64,000 nucleotides of DNA from VRUE01 sp963764365. Lineage in GTDB: Bacteria; Actinomycetota; Thermoleophilia; Solirubrobacterales; 70-9. Within the stretch, counting starts at the first letter, position 1; each line of letters begins with the position of its first letter. Below are positions 15,521-22,737 of the stretch, piece by piece. The translations under genes were made by a program, and so were the position numbers. The stretch is taken from assembly GCA_963764365.1 (NCBI GenBank), contig CAVXSI010000010.1, forward strand, positions 7,998-71,997, read 5' to 3'. The notes beneath the pieces were generated by a model. It searched no databases and had not been told where the DNA came from. It worked only from the letters and a program-made list of their open reading frames with translations.

Positions 15521-17816
15521 GCCATTTGAAACGCCGCCGCCCCGCTTCGAGCCAGACGAGGTCCGTCGTCTCGCTCGATCGCTGTTTGGGGTGGGCGGCG
15601 ATGCGCATGAGATATCAGGTGAGCGAGACCAGACGTTCCAGATCGGCGATGGCTCCAACCGGTACGTCCTGAAGATCTCCAACGCCGCAGAGTCCGAGAC
15701 CACCCTCGACTTCGAAGCCGGAGTGCTGCGGCACCTCGAAGCCACTGACCTGGAGCTGCGGGTCCCGCGACTGCTGCGCCGGGGCGACCTGGCGCACGGC
15801 GCTGTCCGCGTCCGCCGCGTTGCGGACGGCGCCGAGCACTTCGCTCGCATGTTCGAGTTCCTCGACGGCAGGCCCGGGGTCGCTGCGGCAGGCCTCAGCC
15901 GGGCTACGGTCGCCCAGCTCGGCGAGACCGTCGCCGCCGTCGGCCTCGCCCTGCGTGGCTTCTTCCATCCTGGTGCCGGTCGGGAGCTGATCTGGGACCT
16001 GCGCAACGTCTCCCGCTTGCAGAACCTCATGGACAGCGTCCCCGACGAGAGCCGAGAGCTCGTCGCCCACGCCGTTGAGTGCTTCGAGGCTGAGGCGATC
16101 CCGCGCTGGGCGATGCTGCCGGCGCAGGTGGTGCATGGCGACCTGACGCTCGAAAACGTCCTCTTCGACGAGGGGGGGCGGGTCTGCGGGGTGATCGATT
16201 TCGGCGACGCGCACCATGGGCCGCGTCTGCTCGACCTCGCCTCCGCCCTCGCTTCGATCCTGCGCAAGCGGGGCGGGGCCGACGCGCTCCTCGTGACGCG
16301 GACCTTCCTCGACGGCTACTGTCGGAAGGCCCAGCTCGAGCCCGCCGAGCGAGAGCTGCTCGGGGCGACGGTCGGCGCGCGCCTGGCCGTGATCGTGCTG
16401 ATCGGCGGCTGGTACGTCGACCGGTTTCCGCATAAAGCTGCCTACCTGAGCGAGTGCGTGGCTGACTCGACGCGACTGCTCGCGGAGCTCGACGAGCTCC
16501 GCGTGGAGGAGCTCGATCGGGCCCTCGGCGTCCCACGCACCTCCGCACCTGTGAGCGAGCTCGTCGCGAAGCGTCGCTCGCTGCTCGGGCCCGCTCTCTC
16601 CGACCTCTTCTACGAGGATCCGGTGCACGTCGTCCGCGGCGAAGGTACGTGGCTGATCGACAGCGACGGCAAGCGCCTGCTCGACGCCTACAACAATGTG
16701 GCAGTCGTCGGCCACTGCCACCCGAGGGTCACCGAGGCGGTCGTGGACCAGACCCGGCGCATCAACACCCACACGCGCTATCTCTATGAGCCGCTCTTCG
16801 AGCTCGCCGAGCGCCTTACCGACGGGCTTGAGGCGAGCTGTGGCCTCGACACGGTGATGATCGTCAACTCCGGCAGTGAGGCGAACGACCTGACCTGGCG
16901 GCTGGCGACGACCTTCAGCGGGGAGCGGGGAGCGATGGTCTCGGTCGATGCCTATCACGGCATGACGGCTGCCGTCTCCGACTTCTCGCCACAGCAGTGG
17001 CCCGCGGGCTACGAGGCGGAGCACGTCGAGGGCTTCACGGTCGATCCTGGTCCCGGCGGCGGAGCGCCGCCCTCGGTCGCGGCGGGCGTCGAAGCGGCGA
17101 TCGGCCGGCTCGCCGAGCGCGACGTACGCCCCGCCGCGCTGGTCATCGAGGGCTCCTTCACCAGCGATGGGATCGTCGCTCCTGATCCCGTCGACGTCGT
17201 CGAGGCGGTAGGGATTGCCCGCGCGGCCGGGGCGCTGATCGTTGCCGACGAAGTCCAAGCCGGTCATGGGCGAACGGGTAGCCACCTCTGGTCGTTTGAA
17301 CGCTACGGGTACGACCCCGACCTCGTGACGATGGGCAAGCCGATGGGGGACGGGTATCCGGTAGCGGCGATTATCACCCGCTCGGAGATCGTCACCCGAT
17401 TCGGCGAAGGCACCTATTACTTCAGCACCTTCGGCGGCAACCCGGTCGCCGCCCGGGCAGCCGTGGCCGTCCTCGACGTGATCGAGGACGAGGGGCTGTT
17501 GGCTCGTGTCGGCCAGGTGGGCTTGGAGCTGACGCAGCTGCTCCGGGAGCTGGCCCGCCGGCATCCCTCGATCCGCGACGTACGCTCTCACGGCACTCTG
17601 GCGGGGGTTGAGATGGGGCCGATCGGAACCGTGGGCTCGGCCACCGTCGCGGCGCGGACGATGAACAGGATGCGGCAGGGCGGCGTCTTGATCGGCCGCA
17701 CCGGACCACGCTCTGACGTGCTCAAGATCAGGCCGCCGCTCGTCTTCGCCAGCGAGCACGCGGTGCAGCTCGTCGAAGTGCTTGATGCGACGTTGACCGA
17801 GCTGGAGGACCTATGA
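15483..17816 (+). CDS. APH-type kinase fused to class III PLP phospho-lyase/aminotransferase
   Basis: 777 residues, two enzymes in one chain. Residues about 25-340 form an aminoglycoside-phosphotransferase-like kinase with the catalytic motif HGDLTLEN (H218, D220, N225) and the metal motif IDFGD near 240. Residues about 355-777 are a fold-type I class III enzyme with the cofactor region NSGSEANDLT, VADEVQAGHGRTG and catalytic K619 in TMGKPMGDGYPVAA. That lysine motif and NNVAVVGHCHP resemble ethanolamine-phosphate and 5-phosphohydroxylysine phospho-lyases rather than true aminotransferases. In animals the kinase and the lyase for hydroxylysine are separate proteins. Predicted action: phosphorylate an amino-alcohol, then eliminate phosphate and ammonia to give an aldehyde. 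Start uncertain: GTG 15483 or ATG 15492. Confidence 0.85.
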   Translation: MRGMGRHLSQVVEPFETPPPRFEPDEVRRLARSLFGVGGDAHEISGERDQTFQIGDGSNRYVLKISNAAESETTLDFEAGVLRHLEATDLELRVPRLLRRGDLAHGAVRVRRVADGAEHFARMFEFLDGRPGVAAAGLSRATVAQLGETVAAVGLALRGFFHPGAGRELIWDLRNVSRLQNLMDSVPDESRELVAHAVECFEAEAIPRWAMLPAQVVHGDLTLENVLFDEGGRVCGVIDFGDAHHGPRLLDLASALASILRKRGGADALLVTRTFLDGYCRKAQLEPAERELLGATVGARLAVIVLIGGWYVDRFPHKAAYLSECVADSTRLLAELDELRVEELDRALGVPRTSAPVSELVAKRRSLLGPALSDLFYEDPVHVVRGEGTWLIDSDGKRLLDAYNNVAVVGHCHPRVTEAVVDQTRRINTHTRYLYEPLFELAERLTDGLEASCGLDTVMIVNSGSEANDLTWRLATTFSGERGAMVSVDAYHGMTAAVSDFSPQQWPAGYEAEHVEGFTVDPGPGGGAPPSVAAGVEAAIGRLAERDVRPAALVIEGSFTSDGIVAPDPVDVVEAVGIARAAGALIVADEVQAGHGRTGSHLWSFERYGYDPDLVTMGKPMGDGYPVAAIITRSEIVTRFGEGTYYFSTFGGNPVAARAAVAVLDVIEDEGLLARVGQVGLELTQLLRELARRHPSIRDVRSHGTLAGVEMGPIGTVGSATVAARTMNRMRQGGVLIGRTGPRSDVLKIRPPLVFASEHAVQLVEVLDATLTELEDL

Positions 17817-17993
17817 AGTCACGTCCCGCCCTTCCCGGCCGCCCCTTGTGGGTGCGCACCTGGCGCTCGCTCGCGAGCGACAGGTCCCGGCAATGGCACC
17901 CAGGGGGCCAGTTTGACGGCAGGTCAGAACGCGAGCAGCAACGCCGATCCAATCCTCACTGTTTCACGGAGACCGTTTTTGTTGGTTTCCAAG

Positions 17994-18212
17994 TTAAGAG
18001 GGATAGCTCAGTTGAGCCCCCTGTCGAACGTGTAGATCCTCGAACTCAACGGGAGAGAGGTCGCCGAGGGATTCGTGCAGGCGCTCGTGGTTGAACCAGG
18101 AGACGTATTCGACGACCGCCAGCTCGAGCTGGGAGCGAGAGCGCCAGGAGCGGTCGGCCACCAGCTCGGTCTTGAAGGTGTCGACGAAGCTCTCGGCCAT
18201 CGCGTTGCGCAA
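17994..18212 (-). pseudogene. IS3-family transposase (OrfB) C-terminal fragment
   Basis: An open frame of 72 codons reads NAMAESFVDTFKTELV followed by VVEYVSWFNHERLHESLG and SPVEFE, the end of the IS3 OrfB integrase core. The glutamate of AESF is the last residue of the DDE triad. Everything before it, including both catalytic aspartates, is missing; the match stops abruptly near 18212. It is therefore a dead remnant. It lies beside a broken IS110 element and an integrase stub. Confidence 0.75.
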
Positions 18213-18545
18213 CCCCGCTCTTCCTTACCCTCTGCGCGGTCGAGGCGATCCTGGAGGTCGGAGGGCTCCTCGGTCTCTAAGGCAGGTCCAGGCGAGTTCC
18301 GAGACCGGCGAGCTCGACCGGTTCGGCGAGCGGGTTGACCACGTGACGATGATCTTCGGACCGCCGACGCGATGGGCAAGGGCTAGCAGGAGGCTGTGAC
18401 CGCTTGGCCCGACCTCCGGACCGATCTCGCCTCGGTGATCGCGTAATGACGGATTACCGTGCCAGCGAGATCGAATCACCCTCCGCCCGCGCCGCGTGGT
18501 CTCTCCTATGTGAGTCCCAGGTGTCAAGGATCTCCCCCTCCAAGA
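18213..18545. other. Gene-free stretch between two transposase remnants
   Basis: About 330 bases with no credible gene. It includes a partial copy of the dispersed repeat at 18459-18502. The rest looks like rearranged junction DNA left by insertion-sequence decay; no promoter or RNA gene is recognisable. Confidence 0.5.
18459..18502 (+). repeat. Partial copy of the dispersed intergenic repeat
   Basis: GCCAGCGAGATCG and CCGCGCCGCGTGG match the left half of the copy at 29098-29135, in the same order and orientation, but the right half (GTGTTCCGCTGGGGG) is absent and replaced by unrelated sequence. It shows that the element extends at least 25 bases left of its best conserved core. Confidence 0.45.
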
Positions 18546-19561
18546 TCAATTTGGGGAAGGTGAGATCGCGGGCTGACCGGCACTGCGGAGGGGCTCACCG
18601 GCACTTCTGAGTGCGCGCCAGACGACTCGGACCAGCAGGCGCTTCAGGCAACGCAGCGCTTCGGCACTGGACTTGCCCTCGGCCCGCTTCCTAGCGAGGT
18701 AGGCGCGGGCGCCGGGGTGAATCCGGGCCTGGGTGAGGGCGATCCGGTAGAAGGCGGCGTTCAGCTGATCGGAGCGCAGCCGGCGAAGTGGGCGAGCTGG
18801 GCGTCGGTCTTAAAGCGCGCGGTGCCGGCGATCTCGCCGATGAGCTTGCCGGCGGTGAGGGAGGCGACTCCCGGCACCTCCAAGAGCGCCGGGCAGTAGC
18901 GCTTGGCTCGGGCGCCGATCTCGCCGGTGAGCGCCCGCTCGCGGCGGGTGAGGTCGCCGATCCGGGCGATCAAATCGCGGCAGATCCGCACCTGCACCGA
19001 GGGCTCGCGGCGGGCCAGACGCTGGGAGAGGCCCCGGCGCGTGGCGGCCTGGTCGAGGCTGCGGGCCGTGGGCTCAAGGCCCGGTCCGAGGTCGTGCAGG
19101 TGCCAGCGCAGCCGCGCGCAGAGCGCGGTGCGCTCGGCAACTAGGGCGTCGCGGTGGTCGACCAGCAGCTTCAGCTCCCGCGCTGCCTCGTCCTGGCTCG
19201 CGGGGTGAAGCTCGGCCTCTTCGCGCAGCGCAGCGCGGGCGATCGCCAGGGCGTCGATCGCGTCTGACTTGCCGCGGGTACGGGCGCTCTTCCGCGCGCC
19301 GGCCATCAGCCGCGGCGGCACCCGCAGGACGTCCTCGCCGGCGGCCAGCAGGAAGCGCTCCAGGCGGCCGTTGACGTGGCGGCAGTCCTCGAGAGCGAAG
19401 CGAACATTCTCGCCGCCGCCCAGGTTCCGGGCCCAGGCGAGGAGCTCTCGCTGGCCTTCCTCATTGGCGGTGATCGTGATCTCAGCGAGCTGCTGGCCGA
19501 CCTCGCTGACGGCCGCCGCAGTGTGGGTGCGTTTGTGGGGGTCGATGCCGATCGTGAGCAA
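18546..19561 (-). pseudogene. IS110-family transposase, internally deleted and frameshifted
   Basis: The first 266 codons (19561 to 18761) carry the RuvC-like DEDD domain: GIDPHKRTHTAAAV at the start, ALEDCRHVNG near residue 57, and SDAIDALAIARAALR near residue 99. The frame ends in FAGCAPIS and a stop. Immediately beyond, in another frame, the normal C-terminus resumes with QLNAAFYRIALTQARIHPG and ARKRAEGKSSAEALRCLKR. About 16-18 residues that normally lie between these points, the segment with the conserved catalytic serine, are missing, and the join shifts the frame. The recombinase must be inactive. The extended C-terminal frame stops at 18546-18548. Confidence 0.85.
18571..18610. repeat. 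Imperfect 21-base tandem repeat
   Basis: GGCTGACCGGCACTGCGGA is followed 2 bases later by GGCTCACCGGCACTTCTGA; 15 of 19 positions agree. It lies at the 3' end of the decayed IS110 transposase frame and may be an element end or a local duplication. Confidence 0.5.
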
Positions 19562-19782
19562 TGGGTCTCCTATCCTCGGAGTGGTCCTCGGTCACGGATC
19601 GACGGCGGACAGAACTGGGTGGGGCTCTCGCACGCTCCTATCAGGTCACGCCATCGGTCCTCGAACGCGACGGGCGACAAGACCAGTTGGTCAGCCCGAA
19701 GGGCGACATCAAATGTCGGGTCAGCCCGTCGCGCCGAGGACGCTAAGTCGGTCGTGGGACGGGTCCGAGGAGGGGGCACGGG

Positions 19783-19818
19783 GACCCAGTTCGTCTTGTG
19801 TTCCACTGGGGGTACTTC
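19783..19818 (+). repeat. Dispersed intergenic repeat, copy 1
   Basis: The core TTCGTCTTGTGTTCCACTGG plus GGGTACT matches the family consensus TTCGCCTTGTGTTCCGCTGG plus GGGTACT at all but two positions. It is followed directly by a terminator hairpin, unlike the other copies. Confidence 0.65.
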
Positions 19819-19821
19819 GAG

Positions 19822-19846
19822 AAGCCCCGCACAGCGGGGATTTTTT
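19822..19846 (+). terminator. Rho-independent terminator
   Basis: Stem CCCCGC (19825-19830), loop ACA, stem GCGGGG (19834-19839), then A and six T. The form is canonical for the plus strand, yet no intact plus-strand gene precedes it, so the gene it served has probably been lost with the surrounding mobile DNA. Confidence 0.75.
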
Positions 19847-19984
19847 CGTTCCAGGGCCATGTTTGCGGCCGGTTCGTGTCCCGAGATATGTCCCGAAATC
19901 GCTGCCGAGAAGCGGGGGCGTTCGGGCTCGGGAGTTGATGAAGGAGACACGAATGCGAGTCAGCCCACGCACCAGCCCCTTAGC

Positions 19985-20107
19985 GGCCACGTCTTCAAGG
20001 TCGAGCGCAAGCGCGGCGCCCAGTGGTACGCGCTCCGCACGGCGCCGCCGGCCGGCTACTTCACGAAGGCGAGTGCGCATGCGTGGCTGGACGACACGCT
20101 CGTCTAG
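19985..20107 (+). pseudogene. Tyrosine-type site-specific integrase, N-terminal stub
   Basis: Forty codons ending in TAG at 20107 read GHVFKVERKRGAQWYALRT then PPAGYFTKASAHAWLDDTL. This resembles the first residues of actinobacterial phage-type integrases, where a basic strand with the AQWY motif is followed by GYFTKRTAEAWL. About 15-20 residues between the two parts are missing, there is no good start codon in frame, and nothing of the catalytic domain follows. I read it as an integrase gene reduced by deletions. The match is short, so confidence is moderate. Confidence 0.5.
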
Positions 20108-20158
20108 GCGCGGCGGGGCTTCCCCCGCGATCTCCCAGCTCGTAGGTCTTGCGACCCA

Positions 20159-20178
20159 GCGCCCGCTCGAGCGGGCGC
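20159..20178. repeat. Perfect 20-base palindrome
   Basis: GCGCCCGCTCGAGCGGGCGC reads the same on both strands. It lies in the 176-base gap between the integrase stub and the convergent end of the YWTD-like gene, so it may serve as a transcription stop or a protein site. No run of T follows. Confidence 0.5.
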
Positions 20179-20283
20179 GGCGCCGCCCCGGAAACTCCTG
20201 CTCGATAGTCGTCCACCTCACGAAGCCGCCGCAGAAAGACGCCGCCGCGCGGTGGTCGCCCTCGGAGGGAGGGTTCGTGGCGG

Positions 20284-21306
20284 TTAGCCGCGTCCGCGGG
20301 GTCGAGCGTCGGACGTGGCCGCCACGTCCGTCGGATTGCCTCCGGTTCGGACGAGGAATCTGGTGCGCAGCCCCGTTCCATTGAGATTGGCGCGCGAGAT
20401 CCAGCCGAAGCCTTCCTTGCCTTCGACCGGGTGCTTGAAGTAGTTCCAGTTGGTCCAGTAGATGTGGCCGGCTCCGGCCTCGATGTTGCCGGGCTGGCCG
20501 TTGGGCATGGTTATGAATCTCGGGCGCACTCCGGTGCCGTTGAGGTTGGCGCGGACGATCGTGTTCCTGGGCGTCGTCCAGTAGATGTGTCCACCTCCCA
20601 CCGCGATGCTGGATGGGCTGGTCCTGCTGCGGATGAAGGTGTTCCTCACGCCGGTACCGTTGAGGTTGGCACGGCCGATCACGCTGGGTTCCTCAAATGC
20701 AGAGCCCGTCCAGTAGATGTGGCGAGCGTTTACCGCGAGCGACCCCGGAGAGAAGCGCCTGCCGACGCCAATGAGCCTCGGTTGGCGGTGCGTGCCGTTG
20801 AGCCTGGCGCGGCCGATGAAGGTGCCGTCGGTCGCCCAGTAGATGTGACCCGCGCCCACCGCGATGTCGTGAGGGCGGAATGCGGCCGAATCGGGAAAGC
20901 GCATGAAGTTCCGGTTCACGCCGGTGCCGTTGAGGTTGGCGCGGCCGATCGTGTCCCTGTTGATGTCGACCCAGTAGATGTGACGGCCGTATATGGCAAC
21001 CGCGTTCGGGTAGACGGCGGCGCTTCTGATGAAGCGGCCCCGGATGCCCGTGCCATCTAGGTTGGATCGGCCGATGTTGCCCGAACTCGTGGTCCAGTAG
21101 ATCCGGGCCTCTGCAGACGGGGCGAGCACCAGGGCCGAAGCGAGCAGCGCGGCGAGAAGCGCCAGCGACGCGACGAAGCCGAGCGGGTGCGAGCGCTTGC
21201 CGCGACCCGCCGTCGCTACGCGGGCTTGTTGAGCTGACCGGGACCGAGATCCTCGGACCTCCCCTTCAACTTCCCCGCCGATGCCGGGATGACCCTGTAT
21301 GCCCAT
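20284..21306 (-). CDS. Secreted YWTD-like beta-propeller repeat protein
   Basis: Up to 340 residues. A basic N-terminal stretch precedes a hydrophobic signal segment (FVASLALLAALLASALVL) ending near SAEA at about residue 67. The rest consists of about seven repeats of roughly 42 residues, each with HIYWT or IYWV, then IGRANLNGTGV and a FIR/FMR strand, closely matching the YWTD blades of the LDL-receptor class. Such propellers form a six- or seven-bladed disc used for binding; no enzyme residues are recognisable. The unusually long pre-signal region suggests that the true start lies further in, but no better ATG is seen. Function unknown; extracellular or wall-attached. Confidence 0.75.
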   Translation of the reverse strand: MGIQGHPGIGGEVEGEVRGSRSRSAQQARVATAGRGKRSHPLGFVASLALLAALLASALVLAPSAEARIYWTTSSGNIGRSNLDGTGIRGRFIRSAAVYPNAVAIYGRHIYWVDINRDTIGRANLNGTGVNRNFMRFPDSAAFRPHDIAVGAGHIYWATDGTFIGRARLNGTHRQPRLIGVGRRFSPGSLAVNARHIYWTGSAFEEPSVIGRANLNGTGVRNTFIRSRTSPSSIAVGGGHIYWTTPRNTIVRANLNGTGVRPRFITMPNGQPGNIEAGAGHIYWTNWNYFKHPVEGKEGFGWISRANLNGTGLRTRFLVRTGGNPTDVAATSDARPRGRG

Positions 21307-21442
21307 TTATGCATGCTACCCCCGTCGTTCGAGCTTGCAGCCTCCGCTTGGAGGGAGGGGGGTGAGGGTCCGCGTGCAGCCTGGCCATCCGGGTTTCGCT
21401 CGAGCAGCTCCCGGCCGCCATCGCGAGCGCGATCCCGGGCGC

Positions 21443-22432
21443 CTAGCAGAGCGACGGCAGCTTGAACTGGATCGGCACCGTCGCTTCCGAGGCGGCGTAG
21501 CCGCCGCCGGCTGGGATGGTGACCCGCAGGTGGTTCGCGCCCGATTCGATTTCGGCAGGCGAGAATTCGAAGCCGTTGACGAGCGCGGGCCGCGTCTCGC
21601 TGCTGATGAAGACGCCTTCGATGCCGTCCGAGCAGGGGTGCTTCGAGCGCGCGTAGACGTACTCGGTGAAATCTCTCGCCTGGTAGCACCCCGAGGGGGA
21701 GAGCGATTCCGGCGCCACGTCGCCCTCGCAGTCGAGCGTCGCCGCGATGGGAGGCGCATTCTGGCCAAAATAGTTCGTCTTCACCAAACCGACGAGGGCG
21801 GTCCTGTTCGCTTCTATTACGGCCGGCTGTACGGTCGGCGCGAAGGCCGTCTTAAACGCCGATGCGGCAAGCCTCAGCCGCGGGATCCTCTCAAGTCGGG
21901 TCTCGGCCGCCGACCGTTGGCCGGACGTGTAGATCGCCTTCACGCGATGCCGGCCGAGGGCGGCGTAGTCGACAGTGCATTTGGAGCCCTTGACGCCGCC
22001 GCCGACGAACGCCGCGCATTCCAGCTTGCCGTCGCTGAACAGCGAGAGGACGCCGGGTGGCAGCGGCGCCGGTTTCTCGGCCGAGGCGGCAGTGGCCCTC
22101 TTCGTCGCCGAAGCCGAGTAGGCGTAGGTGACCTTGAACGGATCGAGCGGATGGCGAGTGAAGGTCGGATCCAGGCGGGCGTGCAGCTCCACGGCGCTGG
22201 AAGCGTGGCGCCTCACGCAGAGGACCTTGCGATGGCGGCGGCCATGCCGCCGCCAGCGCTTGACGACACGCCGGTAGTGCTTGCGGCACTTCGCGCCGTG
22301 GGCTGGCGAGTAGCGCTGGGGCGCCCGCCGACGATGACGACTGTGGGAACGATGTCCCACTGCGGCGGCCGGGGACGCGGCCACCAGGGCAGCCAGGGCG
22401 ACGAGGGCGACGACTAGGATTCCGCGGTGCAT
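21443..22432 (-). CDS. Secreted protein of unknown function
   Basis: 329 residues from the ATG at 22432, which sits behind an AAGGAGGT ribosome site. The signal peptide is HRGILVVALVALAALVAASP ending at AAA. A very basic stretch rich in RHRR follows (residues about 28-75), then a region with paired cysteines and strand-like segments (LDPFKVTYAYSASATKRA, CTVDYAALGRHRVKAIY) that suggests Ig-like or similar beta domains, and a final part with cysteines near CEGDVAP, GCYQARDF and HPCSDG. I do not recognise the family. The basic segment could bind wall polymers or nucleic acid. Confidence 0.65.
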   Translation of the reverse strand: MHRGILVVALVALAALVAASPAAAVGHRSHSRHRRRAPQRYSPAHGAKCRKHYRRVVKRWRRHGRRHRKVLCVRRHASSAVELHARLDPTFTRHPLDPFKVTYAYSASATKRATAASAEKPAPLPPGVLSLFSDGKLECAAFVGGGVKGSKCTVDYAALGRHRVKAIYTSGQRSAAETRLERIPRLRLAASAFKTAFAPTVQPAVIEANRTALVGLVKTNYFGQNAPPIAATLDCEGDVAPESLSPSGCYQARDFTEYVYARSKHPCSDGIEGVFISSETRPALVNGFEFSPAEIESGANHLRVTIPAGGGYAASEATVPIQFKLPSLC

Positions 22433-22663
22433 CGGGGACCTGACCTCCTTGGTGCCGGCCGCAGGAGGTTTGCCCGTCGCGGTGGCGCTTTGGCTGATGG
22501 ACAAACCCTAACGCGCACCACCTCGTCGCCCCTGGCGATCGGCGCGAGGCCCACGTAGAACCCGACGACGGCACCCAGCACGGCCATCGGGACTGCCGTT
22601 GATGCGCGCGATCCCCGACGATGGCGTCGCCGGGGCAGGGAGACCTGATCGCCTGCAAGTCGC

Positions 22664-22700
22664 GCGACATGGTTCGACTCGTGTTCCGCTGGGGGTTCCC
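22664..22700 (+). repeat. Dispersed intergenic repeat, copy 2
   Basis: TGGTTCGACTCGTGTTCCGC followed by TGGGGGTTCC. It lies between the secreted protein gene and the end of the alpha/beta hydrolase gene, in the same orientation as all other copies. Confidence 0.7.
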
Positions 22701-22737
22701 TTTTCAAGCGCCGCCATGACCGACCCGAGTTGGCGCG

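Larger units (their letters stand above)
19562..19984. other. Non-coding region upstream of the IS110 remnant
   Basis: No convincing gene is present in these 420 bases. The part next to the transposase start is where IS110-group elements carry the non-coding end that is transcribed as bridge RNA, but no structure could be folded by eye. It also contains one copy of the dispersed repeat (19783-19818) and a terminator-like hairpin (19822-19846). Confidence 0.45.

Noticed and set aside
17996..18060. A tRNA-like phrase GGATAGCTCAGTTGAG
   Set aside because: It resembles a D-arm, but no anticodon arm, T-arm or acceptor stem follows, and the DNA is part of the IS3 transposase fragment.
17813..18094. 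A 93-codon frame after the kinase/phospho-lyase fusion
   Set aside because: The sequence is arginine-rich without structure and runs into the IS3 fragment on the other strand.
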